Source: Panicum virgatum (lineage: Eukaryota > Streptophyta > Magnoliopsida > Poales > Poaceae). Taken from it: 64,000 bases of DNA. The translations under genes and the position numbers were made by a program. Below are positions 11,281-21,229 of the stretch, piece after piece. The notes beneath the pieces are model-generated. The model saw nothing but the letters and a program-made list of their open reading frames with translations. It had not been told where the DNA came from and searched no databases. The stretch lies in NCBI RefSeq assembly GCF_016808335.1, contig NC_053149.1, forward strand, positions 17,704,733-17,768,732. The letters are read 5' to 3'. The number at the start of each line of letters is the position of its first letter. Position 1 is the stretch's first letter.

Positions 11281-12402
11281 ATGTGCCTAGTGGACAGTTG
11301 TACCACTAACACTATACTTAGGGAAGTCAAATTTTTCCAAACTCTCACCAAGAGAAGGACAAGTTTTGACCATCGCGGGACGCGATGCTATGATTATTGA
11401 GCAAATTCCCTCAATGCCATTAAAATTTTAGCCAATCCCTTAAATGCCATTGACCCCACATGTCATAGACACAAAAAAATCCCTTCAATGCCATCCAGTG
11501 GCATTCAAGGGATTGGCTATAATTTCAATGGCATTCAGGGAATTGATTGATGATTATTGGTTCGAGCAGGGCCACAATCATATTTCCAATGGGTACACAA
11601 ATCCATATCGAGAAGACATTATTGTATCCCGATTCAACACGTACCCAACTAAGTTATAAAGATATTTAGAAAAATGGGATTCCTGTGAAAACATACGAAG
11701 AACATAATGAGGAGTTCTTCCTCTTCACCAAAGATACTAGATATGGCAAACATACACTTGAAAATGTGTCTTCTCTCCCATCTGGATTGTACTACGCATA
11801 CATCACACTCATACCACATTTTGCATACAATGTGGTTTTTCAGAATGTGGATACATTCAAAACTTGGCATGAATGCCTTGGCCATCCTGGTATCAGGATG
11901 ATGAGAAAAATCATAAGCAATTCAAGTGGACATTGTATGAGCGACAGAAAATTCCCAAAAACCTCAGATTTTGTGTGCAACTCATGTGCATCTAGGAAAT
12001 TAATTTGAGACCCTCACATCTTAAAATAAAGGCTGAACTGCTAAAGTTTCTTGAAGGCATTCAAGGTGACATTTGTGGCCCATTCAACCTTTGTCTGGAC
12101 AATTCAGATACTTTTTGGTTCTAATAGATGCATCCACACGATGGTCTCATGTGTGTCTATTATCGACACGGAACCATGCCTCCGCAAAATTGATTGCACA
12201 AGTCAAATCAATTAGATTGGACAATGCTGCACAATTTTCTTCCAAAGCCTTCAATGATTATTGTATGGCCTTAGAAATTGAAGTTCAACATTCTGTACCA
12301 TATGTTCACACTCAGAATGGTTTAGCTGAATCTCTTATCAAGATAATAAAGCTCATTGCCAGACCACTATTACAAAATTGTAACCTACCAACCTCATGTT
12401 AG
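11281..12402 (+). pseudogene. Copia protease and integrase fragment, frameshifted
   Basis: Protease starts near 11281 with LVDSCTTNTIL, where the catalytic D-S-G triplet has become D-S-C. A MITE at 11400-11549 splits it. Coding resumes with IGSSRATIIFPMGTQ, then GAG-pre-integrase (EFFLFTKDTRYGKHTLENV) and the HHCC zinc finger (TWHECLGHPG ... C-N-S-C). The integrase core follows with GDIC, LIDASTRWSHV, IRLDNAAQF and HTQNGLAES, which supply the D, D and E positions. Several frame changes (about 12006-12120) and an apparent in-frame deletion before the second Asp mark it as dead. It ends at a TAG that replaces a Trp codon, next to a LINE insertion. Confidence 0.8.
11400..11549. mobile_element. 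Mutator-like MITE, 150 bp, with 10-bp TSD
   Basis: Inverted arms of about 50 bp (caaattccctcaatgcc at left; ggcattcagggaattg at right) flanked by identical ATGATTATTG at 11390-11399 and 11550-11559. The 9-10 bp TSD and long arms fit a Mutator-like MITE. Excising it restores the copia protease reading frame across the site. Confidence 0.85.
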
Positions 12403-12414
12403 GGTCACACAGTA

Positions 12415-12769
12415 GGGGGTTCCGAGGCGTGGATTTCACTTGCTCCTTCTTCTTGTGAACCGGCAGTTATGGCTTGAGCGCAACGCAAGAGGTTTCAAGC
12501 GAGCGGAGCGGCCTGTACATATCCTGCTGCTCAAGATCAAGGAAAAGGCGAGAACTTGGGGCGTTGCGGGAGCTAAGCACCTCTCCGCCCTTCTGGAGGG
12601 GCCTTAGGATCTAGTTCGATTTTGTTTAAGCTCTTACTTTCTTGTTTTTTTTCTTGTACAAATTTTTCCTTTTTTCTCATCTAGATGGTCTGCCCGGACA
12701 TTTTGCTTGTAACCTTCTTCTATATCAATAGAAATGGCGCACTCTGTGGCCGTTCGGAAAAAAAAAGCT
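12415..12769 (+). mobile_element. 5'-truncated LINE (L1-type) 3' end
   Basis: Encodes only the last residues of an L1 ORF2 (KIKEKARTWGVAGAKHL, stop TAG near 12606), then a T-rich 3' UTR and a poly-A run (about 12761-12769). A likely diverged TSD is ttagggtcacacag (about 12401-12414) and ttagggtagcacacag (about 12791-12806). Confidence 0.7.
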
Positions 12770-13252
12770 TGCAGCCATTTAGGGTAGCACACAGGAACAT
12801 TTTAGTAGTCAAGTATAAGTACTGGACCAATGTTTTTTCATCACATTTGTACTTTTGTCCCTCTGTTGTAACAATTATTAGATAGATTTGGGGTCCATTT
12901 GAATTGACTGACTCACGTGATGGTGATAATAATAACCAAAATTTGGACTAATTGCTCATGACGGATAACGCACGCTCCATATGCGGCAGCTACAAACACG
13001 AAGGAAACTCATCCCAAAACAAAGGGCATCAGTGCGAATTTTGGAAAAAGACCTAGCAATTAGTACTGTTTGACCTAGAGACCCAGAGTCCAGCTCTCGA
13101 TCGTCAAAAGACCAGGGACCAGGTTGAGTCCGCGTCGAATCCTACTTCCCTCCAACGAGCCGCCGCAGGCCGTTCAAACCACATCAACCGAAGCGCCCGG
13201 CGGTTGCCAGCTGATCGTTGCCGTCGGTTGCCAACGCACGCAATCCCCGCCA
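12770..13252 (+). other. Upstream region of RDR6-like copy B
   Basis: The left part may be LINE-flanking or copia residue. From about 12900 it is unique-looking sequence with the rising GC content typical of a grass gene 5' end. No clear TATA box can be assigned. It presumably holds the original promoter and 5' UTR of copy B. Confidence 0.35.
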
Positions 13253-15024
13253 ATGGTGGTGCCTACGAGCCGGGAGCCGCCGGCCACCACGCGGGTCAGC
13301 GTCGGCGGCTTCGACGCCGGCCTCTCGGCGCGGCGCCTCGCCGAGTACTTGGAGTCCGTGGCCGGCCTGGTACGCCGCTGCCGGGTGAAGACTCCTCCAC
13401 GCCGCCCGGCTCCTACCCCGACTTCCAGCGCCTCCACCCCGCCGTGGTCGCGTTCCAGACGGGCCAACCGCCGCGCCGGCGCCGAGCCCCGGACGGCGAC
13501 GGCGGCGACGACGACCACGCGTTCCGGGCCGCTCCGGCGCCGCGCGATCTCGCCATGCCCCCGCCGCACGCCTTCGTCCACTTCGCGGAGCCGGAGGCCG
13601 CGCGCCGTGCCGCCGCCGCCGGTTGCGGCTCCAAGCTCCTCGTGCGCGCGCGCCCCGCCCACGGCGGCTCCCTCCGCCGCGCGGCGCGCCGCCAGGGCGC
13701 CGAGCCCTTCCGCTTTGCGGGCTCGCGCGTCGAGGTGGAGAACCTCTGGGCGCCCGACGCCTTCGCCGTCGCCTGGCGCGCCCCGGAGCCGGGAGACCCT
13801 GCCGCGCCCGGGGGGCTCGACTTCGTGGTCGACCTGCTCGACGGCACCTGCCGCCTCGTCTTCTCCCGTGACGCCGCCTTCGCGTTCCCGGGCTCCCGCG
13901 GGGCCTCCGCCGTGCTGCGCTGCGACGTCAAGCTCGAGTTCTCCTTCCTCGACATCGCCGAGGTCCTGGCGTTCCAGAACGACGACTCGCTCCTCCTCCG
14001 CCTCTCGGCCGCGCCCCTGCTGTACTACCGCACGGCGGCCGACGACGTTCACCAGCCGGTGCCGCCCGACCTGCTCGACGACGACGACGACGACCCGTGG
14101 GTACGGACAACCGACATCACCCCCAGCGGGGCGATCGGGCGGTGCTGGGTGTACAGGGTCTCGTTCAGGACGTGCTTGTGGCCAAAGATGAAGGAAGCCC
14201 TGGCGTTCATGAAGGGCCAGGAAGTGCCTGTCGTGCTGTGCAGCATCGGGTGTCGGGAGTTCAATGTGACCGACGAGCCGGAGATCGGGAAACCAACGGA
14301 GGGCCTGTTCTTCAGCGTGCAGTATCCGGGGCTAAGGTTTTCGGTGTTGTTCTTGGTCAATGTGGTCGTGCACAAGGGGATAGTGACTGAACACCAGCTC
14401 ACCTCGGAGTTCTTCGGCTTGCTGGAGAAAGAAGAAGATGATGTGAATGTGGCTGCGTTGACGGAATTGCTGGGAGAAAAATTTCAAGTCTTCTACTTAT
14501 GCGGGAGGCTGAAGGATGCGCAGAAAAGGGCTGCCAAGAACAACAAACTTCTTCGTCTTCACGGCAGCAGAAAGGTTACTGGTGATCACAATGCCGAGGT
14601 GCGGAGTATGGTGATCACTCCCACCAGGGCGTATTGCCTGCCGCCTCAAGTGGAGCTCTCTAACCGTGTTATCCGGCATTATCATCGAGTGGCAGACCGG
14701 TTCCTGAGGGTAACATTCATGGATGAGGGTATGCAGCCGCTGAACATCAATGCGCTGAACCTCTATGCAGCACCAATAGTCAAGGAGATGATGTCAAACT
14801 CTCTCCAGCAGAAGACAACAGTTCATAGGCGTGTCCAAACAATCTTGACAAAGGGTTTCCACATGTGTGGCAGGAAGTACTCATTCCTTGCATTCTCATC
14901 CAACCAGCTGAGGAAAAGGTCAGCTTGGTTCTTTGCAGAGGATGGGACAACAACTACTGCAAGCATTAGAGAGTGGATGGGACAGTTCCCTAGTAATAAT
15001 AATAATAACAATAATAATAATTAA
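13253..15024 (+). pseudogene. RDR6-like RNA-dependent RNA polymerase, copy B, exon 1 (5' half, frameshifted)
   Basis: The best start is the ATG at 13253, giving VSVGGFDAGLSARRLAEYL, the RRM-like N-terminus of RDR6. Near 13390 the frame shifts: the continuation STPPGSYPDFQRLHPAVVAF lies in another frame, open from there to 15024. It carries PPHAFVHFAEPE, FDF-like domain sequence, DPWVRTTDITPSGAIGRCWV, VITPTRAYCLPP, HYHRVADRFLRVTFMDEG and RKYSFLAFSSNQLR, ending IREWMGQF. There the family would continue S-K-N-V-A-K, but this copy turns into an (AAT)n run coding for Asn, then stops. All later exon 1 sequence, including the DLDGD catalytic motif, is missing. A LINE lies directly downstream. The strong GC bias at the 5' end is normal for grass genes. 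Confidence 0.88.
14992..15024 (+). repeat. (AAT)n microsatellite at the break in RDR6-like copy B
   Basis: Nine near-perfect AAT/AAC codons follow the last RDR6-like residues and run to a TAA stop. A (TAT)n run also follows the LINE poly-A at about 17934-17950, on the other side of the insertion. Confidence 0.85.
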
Positions 15025-15039
15025 TTGTATTTTATCCCC

Positions 15040-17933
15040 AACAATCAAACCACACTGAACCAGACTTCTGGCAGTTAGCCATGTGAACTCACAATTAGCA
15101 CTAGCCAGGGAGGTCCTACATCAACTAGAAATAGCACATGATTGTCGTGGATTATCCAGACTTGAGTTATGGTTAAAAAATAAACTCACACCACATTGTT
15201 TGGCCCTTTCTTCCCTGCAGCGTACCATTGCCAGAAGTAGGTCTCGCATTGGTTGGCTTAAGGATGGTGACGCCAACACAGCCCTGTTCCATTCTCATGC
15301 TCGCCACCGTAAAAGGAAAAACTTCATAGCCAAACTCACCACTGCTGATGGAACAATTCTTACCAATCATGAGGAAAAGGAGCAGAATATCTTTGAGTTT
15401 TATACCAACCTACTGGGCAAGAGTGTGGACAGAGATGAGACAGTTAATCTTTCAGAGCTAAACATGCCGAGCATTGCCCTCAATGATCTTGAGGCTCCTT
15501 TTTCAGAAGAAGAGGTCTGGAAAACAGTTAGATCACTGCCTTCTGACAAAGCCCCTGGTCCCGATGGGTTCACCGGCAAATTCTATAAAGTTTGCTGGCA
15601 GATTATAAAGCTGGACATTATGTCTGCAATTTCAGCTGTTTGGAGCAGAAAATTTGCCAATTTCGAGCTGCTAAACTCAGCCTATGTCACCTTGCTGCCT
15701 AAAAAAGAGGATGCCACTAGTGTCAAGGATTTCAGACCCATTAGTTTGGTTCATTCCTTTGCCAAACTAGTAACAAAAATCCTTGCCAACAGATTGGCTA
15801 GTTATCTAAATCAGCTGGTTTCTCCTAATCAGAGTGCTTTCATCAAAGGTCGATTCATTCTAGACAACTTCATGTTGGTCCAGCATACTACAAAGTTCCT
15901 ACACCAACAGAAACAGGCTCGTATTCTGCTCAAATTGGACATTAACAAGGCTTTTGACTCAGTTTCATGGCCTTTCCTCTTGGAAGTTTTGAAACAGCTG
16001 GGTTTTGGTCCAATTTGGTGTGATATCTTAAGTGGGCTGCTTCGAACATCCTCTACTCAGATACTACTCAATGGTTCACCAGGAGAAAGGATACATCACC
16101 AGCGCGGCCTAAGACAGGGAGATCCTTTGTCTCCCATGCTTTTTATCTTAGTCATGGATGTGCTTTGTCACTTAATAAAGAAAGCTGCGGATGAGAATAT
16201 GTTACAACCACTTGCTAGAAGGGCACTGCAACATAGGATCTCTTTATATGCAGATGATGTTGTGCTTTTCTTGAGACCTTCAGCAAGAGATATTGAAACT
16301 ACTCTTGATATCTTGCAGCTCTTTGGTAATGCCTCTGGGCTCACATCAAATCTCCAGAAAAGTAGTGTTCTTCCCATACAATGTGCTGAAGATGACAAAG
16401 CTTTCTTGCAAGAAGCCCTGCCATGTCAGATCTCTGAATTCCCTTGTAAGTACCTAGGAGTTCCTCTCTCTCCTCATAAGATTACTAAGGCACAAGCACA
16501 GCCCATTATTGACAAATTAACAGATAGACTCCCAAGTTGGAAGGCTGATCTGCTCACCAAAGCTGGTAGAATGATTTTGGTACAGTTTGTGCTTACCTCA
16601 ATGCTCATTTACATTCTATTGGCTCTTGAGTTACCACCTTGTGTTTTAAAGGCAATTGACAAAATAAGGAGAGGTTTTTTGTGGAAAGGCAGAAAAGATG
16701 CTAGAGGAGGACATTGCCTGCTTGCTTGGCCAAAGGTCACAAGACCATTTTGCTTGGGAGGGCTTGGTATTTCTGATCTTCAAAAATTGGGGTGGGCCCT
16801 GAAGTTGAGGTGGCTTTGGCTACAGAAAATAGAGCCTGAAAAGGCATGGGTACTTTTCCCCGTCCAAGCACAGCCCCAAGTCCACTCTTTCTTTGAAATG
16901 GCTGTTCAAACGGTAATTGGTAATGGAAAAAATACCCATTTTTGGACAGATAGCTGGCTGCTTGGTCAAAGCTTAAAACAGTTCCTGCCACATTTGTTTA
17001 GTGCAATACCAGCAAGAGCAAGGAAAAGAACGGTTTATGATGCTCTCACAGGTGGAAGATGGATTTCAGACATTAGAGGAGCTTTAAGTGTGCAGGTTCT
17101 AGTGGAATATCTCTACCTTTGGGACCTCCTTTCTATTGTTGAATTGCAGCCAGAAGTGGAGGATATACATATTTGGAGGTTTTCAAATTATGGGATATAC
17201 ACCACTAAATCAGCCTATGAGGCCTTTTTCATTGGAGCTACTCATTTTGGTTCGTGGGAGAGAATATGGAAAAGTTGGGCTCCAGGGAAATGCAAGTTCT
17301 TCATGTGGACGGTGGCACACAATAGGGTCTGGACAGCATATAGACTTGCTAAAAGGGGCCTTAACCACCCACCGAAATACCCACTTTGTGATCAGGTTGG
17401 AGAAACAATTGATCACTTATTGGTCTCCTGTGTCTTCACCCGACAGTTCTGGGTCCACACCTTGCAGCAGTTTGGGCTGCAAACCTTGGCGCCACAGTTG
17501 GATGATCACTGCTTTATTCATTGGTGGGGGGAAACTAGCAGCAGGTTCTCGGGTCGGGTTCAAAAGGGAATCAATTCCATCATTATTCTAGGATCTTGGT
17601 TAGTGTGGAAGCACAGGAATTACTGTGTGTTTGATGGAGGAACTCCTAATTTATCCCGGGTCATGGCAGCATTTAGAGAAGAGGTCCAACTGTGGTCTGT
17701 AGCTGGGGCTCGAGGAGTTTCTTATCTCCTTGCCCTAGCTCCCACCTCCTAATTGCCCTGTGCAGGTGGTCTGGTCCTTTAAGTGTTTAGTGTGTCTAAG
17801 AGAGTGTGTTCTTCCTAGGGTGTGTTACAGATCCTTTATCCTTGTAACATTTTTGTTTTGGGGGCTCTTTCCCCCATTTTTCTTTCTTCTTAATATATTG
17901 ATGCGCAGCTCTCCTGCGCATTCGAGAAAAAAA
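15040..17933 (+). mobile_element. LINE (L1-type), 5'-truncated
   Basis: Sits between the two halves of RDR6-like copy B in the same orientation. It has most of ORF2, a ~180-bp 3' UTR and a short poly-A tail ending near 17933. The 5' part (ORF1 and endonuclease) is absent, as usual for incomplete L1 insertion. The left border is only approximate and no clear TSD was found. The insertion coincides with loss of the rest of exon 1 and most of the intron of copy B. Confidence 0.85.
15059..17752 (+). CDS. L1-type LINE ORF2: reverse transcriptase and zf-RVT domain, N-terminus missing
   Basis: An open frame of about 897 codons enters after a stop at 15056 and ends with TAA near 17752. The normal start and the AP-endonuclease domain are absent, so the first Met-like codon is not meaningful. 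Motifs in order: SRIGWLKDGDANTALFH; DKAPGPDGFTGKFY; LPKKEDATSVKDFRPISLV; QSAFIKGRFILDNFML; LKLDINKAFDSVSWPFL; GLRQGDPLSPMLFIL; and the catalytic YADDVVLF. The C-terminal zf-RVT region (WKSWAPGKCKFFMWTVAHNR and the C...H...C cluster near DHLLVSC) is typical of plant L1 elements. The frame has no stop, so the insertion is fairly recent, but it cannot be autonomous without endonuclease. Confidence 0.92.
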   Translation, partial: TRLLAVSHVNSQLALAREVLHQLEIAHDCRGLSRLELWLKNKLTPHCLALSSLQRTIARSRSRIGWLKDGDANTALFHSHARHRKRKNFIAKLTTADGTILTNHEEKEQNIFEFYTNLLGKSVDRDETVNLSELNMPSIALNDLEAPFSEEEVWKTVRSLPSDKAPGPDGFTGKFYKVCWQIIKLDIMSAISAVWSRKFANFELLNSAYVTLLPKKEDATSVKDFRPISLVHSFAKLVTKILANRLASYLNQLVSPNQSAFIKGRFILDNFMLVQHTTKFLHQQKQARILLKLDINKAFDSVSWPFLLEVLKQLGFGPIWCDILSGLLRTSSTQILLNGSPGERIHHQRGLRQGDPLSPMLFILVMDVLCHLIKKAADENMLQPLARRALQHRISLYADDVVLFLRPSARDIETTLDILQLFGNASGLTSNLQKSSVLPIQCAEDDKAFLQEALPCQISEFPCKYLGVPLSPHKITKAQAQPIIDKLTDRLPSWKADLLTKAGRMILVQFVLTSMLIYILLALELPPCVLKAIDKIRRGFLWKGRKDARGGHCLLAWPKVTRPFCLGGLGISDLQKLGWALKLRWLWLQKIEPEKAWVLFPVQAQPQVHSFFEMAVQTVIGNGKNTHFWTDSWLLGQSLKQFLPHLFSAIPARARKRTVYDALTGGRWISDIRGALSVQVLVEYLYLWDLLSIVELQPEVEDIHIWRFSNYGIYTTKSAYEAFFIGATHFGSWERIWKSWAPGKCKFFMWTVAHNRVWTAYRLAKRGLNHPPKYPLCDQVGETIDHLLVSCVFTRQFWVHTLQQFGLQTLAPQLDDHCFIHWWGETSSRFSGRVQKGINSIIILGSWLVWKHRNYCVFDGGTPNLSRVMAAFREEVQLWSVAGARGVSYLLALAPTS

Positions 17934-18277
17934 TATTATTATTATTACTACTTTTGGCTTAGAAAATGACTACATCATTTGTTCAAATTCAACCCTTCTT
18001 ATTTCTTAAAATAACATTCAATTACTAATTTTTATATTAGCTTAAATATCAGGTATCAGTAATTTGAAGCCCATTATTATCAAGTACCTTGTTATCTTTG
18101 GGTTTCAAAGTTTGCAGAGGTGAATGCTTATTATTGGATTGATCCGATACATAGAACTAGCATCCAAAAACTATGACTTGCATCTTTATTTCACCTGGTT
18201 TCTGCAAAAAGCTTCTTCCTTTCTGTACAAATATTTATTTCCATAAACATGTCATTAACATCTTGCTCTTGTAACAG
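17934..18277 (+). other. Residual intron of RDR6-like copy B
   Basis: AT-rich sequence between the LINE tail and the exon 2 acceptor. It ends in ...catgtcattaac...TTGTAACAG, matching the end of the copy A intron. Nothing else seen. Confidence 0.6.
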
Positions 18278-19166
18278 GATATCATTGATTTCTTCTTAAG
18301 GAACATGGTAAGTGAGATCCTTGGTCCGATAAGCAATGCTCATGTTGTTCATGCTGACCGTAGCAAGTATGGAGCAATGGATGACAAGTGCATTAAGTTG
18401 GCTGAACTAGCAGCCACTGCTGTGGACTTCCCAAAGACTGGCAAAATTGTGACAATGCCACCATTCCTTCGACCACAGGAATATCCTGACTTCATGGGAA
18501 AGGAAGATGACATCTCGTATAAATCAGAAAAGATCCTTGGAAGGCTTTATCGGTCGATTCAACAGTATATCCTTGTAAGATCATTGGAAGACTTTAGCAG
18601 AAATGATGTCCCTTATGACACCAATCTGGAAGTTCATGGTGCAATACAGTTCCTTGAAGATGCTTGGCAATGCAAGTGCTTGTACGAATCAAAGCTGAAC
18701 GGGCTGCTCAATCAATACGGCGTGAGCACTGAGGCAGAGCTCGTGACAGGGGAGATATGGTCGCTTACCGAAAGAAACAAGAGGAGGAAGAATGAGATAA
18801 AAGAGAGGCTCAAACACGCTTATTCCAAACTCCATCAAGAGTTCCGGACATGGTGAGATCTCTGACGAGAAGAATATGCTGGTATATGAGATGAAGGCAT
18901 CTTCTTCGTACCAGGTAACCTATCACCCCAAATGGATCGCGTCAAGGGAGATGAGTGAGTTAGATGGTAAGCAGATGCCGGCAACACTCAGCTTCGCATG
19001 GATCGCTGCAGATTACCTGACACGTATAAAGATGAGACGCCGGGGACCAGCAGATACCATTTCAAGGGATCCCGGTCTACATTTTCAGCGACAATTCAGT
19101 GCGGGTTGTGAAGTTTCCTGGATGCCTGATGCAAGACCACTCTGCCATTTTGCCTTGCCTACTTGA
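18278..19166 (+). pseudogene. RDR6-like RNA-dependent RNA polymerase, copy B, exon 2 (frameshifted)
   Basis: Starts at the same splice position as copy A (DIIDFFLRNMVSEILG) and carries ISNAHVVHADRSKYGAMDD, AELAATAVDFPKTGKIVTMP, YPDFMGKED and SYKSEKILGRLYRSI. It is closer to the RDR6 consensus than copy A. At about 18854 it stops (FRTW, TGA). The expected continuation, LVYEMKASSSYQVTYHPKW then SFAWIAADYLTRIKMR, is in another frame from about 18876 to 19166, so a deletion or frameshift broke it. The final ~40 residues do not match RDR6. With exon 1 truncated and no catalytic motif, copy B is a pseudogene. Confidence 0.88.
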
Positions 19167-19230
19167 AGCAGGACTACTAAGTTCAGAAGCCGCTGACATG
19201 AGCTCAAACGTGGTACTCGGTGGGATAAGT

Positions 19231-19387
19231 AGGGTGCAAATGGATAACCCTTAGTGCACCTCCAACCTTTTTTAGTTCAAAATATTGTACTAGTTTTCAA
19301 AATAGAATTCTATTTCGAAAAAATAGTATAATGTTTTGAACTAAAAAGAATTAGAGGTGCCCCTAAGGGTCATCCATTTGCACCCCT
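19231..19387. mobile_element. MITE with ~70-bp inverted arms
   Basis: Left arm agggtgcaaatgg...; right arm ...ccatttgcacccct. The arms match over roughly 70 bp with a few mismatches, so the whole 157 bp folds back on itself. Termini resemble hAT-type MITEs, but the flanks (ggataag / ggatcaag) give only an imperfect TSD. Confidence 0.7.
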
Positions 19388-19658
19388 AGGATCAAGGTTT
19401 TTAGTTGGGGACTACTCTACTCTAATTACGACCACATGAAAGACTTGTTTTCACTTGTTGGTTTTTTTACTAAGTGCGGGAAAAGTTTTTCTTCGATGAA
19501 ATATTAATAGAAGACAATTAGTCTAATTTATTAAGAGTCGGACCCAAAAATCGTGCAGCTGGAGTGTAAAAACTTCACAACTCGCTCAAAAATGCATTGC
19601 TGAGCGCAACTAAACAGCACAACTAAGTGAGGTGCATCACTCTTCACCTAAAACACTA
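19388..19658. other. Intergenic AT-rich sequence
   Basis: No gene, repeat arm or promoter that I can support. Confidence 0.4.
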
Positions 19659-20890
19659 TTTTTTTCCCATGAATTTGGCTGAGCACATATTTCATTAAAA
19701 GTAAAGCAATACGACCATTACAAATTTTAATAGGTAGGGGCTATTAAGCCGGATACACAGCACCACCAAGCAAGTGGCAGGCGACCCATACAGCAAACAA
19801 GAACAACAAGAAATACAGGGGAGACATGACCACACAACTGAGCCTACTAAAGGAAAATACGACCACACAACTGAACCTACTAAAGGAAAATACTACGCCA
19901 AGGGTGCAAAGGTCAACTACACAACAACGGTGGCAAAGCAACCACCCAACCCACGATCACCAACCAACACGATGACGAAGGCAAAGCATCCGCCAGAGCT
20001 GAACGGCGGTGAAGCATCCGCCAGCAAACAGAAGGGCGGTAAAGTATCTGCCAGACGATGACCCATGCAACCTGGACGATGCAGATGAAACGAGCGAAGG
20101 CGGGCGTAGAAGCGGAAACTCTCCGAGGAGAGCCGACAACCAGCAATAGCAAACCTTCCAAGATGACGCCTCCAAGGAGCGAGCGAAGCCACAGGCGTCG
20201 TCCTCATCCGACCAATAAGGTCAAGGTTTTCACCCGGAAAGCTCATCGGAGAGGAGGGAAGAGAGGCTAAGAATGACGCTTTCGAAAAGGTAAACAGCGT
20301 CCGAAAAATGTCACCGTCATTAGCCCACAAGCAGACGTAGGCTTTCACCTCCATTCCCTCCCAAAACCGACGACCGAAGAACGCCGCAGCGCATAAGAGC
20401 CCACCAGCTGGCACCTCACTGCAGACGGCCACCGGAAAGGGGAGGCCAATAGACCGGGAGGGGGGGTGGCGACCCCAGGCGAGCAGAGCCGGCTCCAGAA
20501 CCCTGGCGACCCTATGAGGAAGATGTCCAGGGCGGCGCATGCGAGACGACAACCCACCCCGGGGTGGACAGTGGCGGTGCGGCAACGATCCCCGGTCACC
20601 AAGGCCGCCAAAAGGCACAGCAAGCCCGCGCCCCATGGAGAGCGGTGGCGGCAGCACAGCCACCTGAGCCGCCGGGGGTTGCGGGGTGGGGCAGCCCCCC
20701 TCCCTAGATCGGGCGGCCGCGGTAGCCACCCAACCACATGAGCCACCCGAGCACCAGGTGCAGGGCTGGCCGGAGGTGGGAGGCCGGTGAGGATTGGGAG
20801 GGCGAGATCACCAGCCAGGGGCCTCTTCCCCTCGGTTGGACAAGGAGACACCGTGTCCTATAGAGCACAACCACAACAACGCACATGCTA
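19659..20890 (-). mobile_element. GC-rich retroelement, minus strand (copy 1)
   Basis: Read on the minus strand it has a GC-rich body and a 3' end with an ATG-poor AT-rich tail closing in a short A run (T run at about 19660-19666). A ~80-bp block on its minus strand (ggtgaaaacc...ctccttggaggcg, plus positions about 20160-20240) recurs in the better-bounded copy at 41036-42902. Its frames are low complexity and no domain is recognised. It is LINE- or SINE-like by its tail; no TSD found here. Confidence 0.45.
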
Positions 20891-20896
20891 ACAGAG

Positions 20897-21229
20897 GTTT
20901 TGTTTAGATTCCTAGTACGAATTCTAGCGCACGCTAGTCGAGAAATTTTTTTTGCATCCATGAAGTTTATAATGAAGTCTATTTACAAAACCTTTTTCAG
21001 AAATGGGTATAACTTTTCGCGATGAATCTAATAACGGTAATTAATCAATAATTGGCTACAGTGATGCTACAGTACCCATCATCTAATCAAGTGGTCAAAG
21101 ATCTCATTAAATTCATCAGAGTTCCTAGCACAGGGATTCTGAAGTTAGTTTTGTAAACTGCTTTTATTTAATACAGTAATTAGCAGTCAAAGTGTTGTTT
21201 TTTCTAAAATTCTAGGAAACCAAACCGGG
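20897..21229. mobile_element. MITE-like element (copy 1, inverted relative to the copy at 43 kb)
   Basis: Ends ggttttgtttagattcctag and ctaggaaaccaaacc are inverted. The interior (cgcgatgaatctaataacgg, agttagttttgtaaactg) matches the reverse complement of 43007-43294. About 36 bp present here are absent there. No clean TSD. Confidence 0.65.

Larger units (their letters stand above)
4315..12414 (+). mobile_element. Degenerate Ty1/copia retrotransposon with nested insertions
   Basis: Reading order on the + strand: LTR (4315-4582), primer-binding-like site, long leader, gag (6621-7648), short spacer, protease from 11281, integrase zinc finger and core to about 12400. It is interrupted by a hAT-like element (5911-6467), a solo LTR (7812-11240), a MITE (11400-11549) and a truncated LINE (from about 12415). 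Reverse transcriptase, RNase H and a 3' LTR are not found, so the right part is lost. It sits about 110 bp after the RDR6-like copy A stop codon. Confidence 0.75.

Noticed and set aside
13174..14052. 292-codon minus-strand ORF across RDR6-like copy B exon 1
   Set aside because: Shadow of a GC-rich exon; Arg/Ala/Gly-rich with no domain, while the plus strand matches RDR6.
13124..14191. 355-codon plus-strand ORF at the start of RDR6-like copy B
   Set aside because: Only its first ~45 codons after 13253 are RDR6-like; beyond the frameshift near 13390 it is out of frame and low complexity.
20345..20851. 168- and 270-codon minus-strand ORFs near 20 kb
   Set aside because: Overlapping low-complexity frames in a GC-rich repeat; no domain and no conserved frame with the related copy at 41-43 kb.
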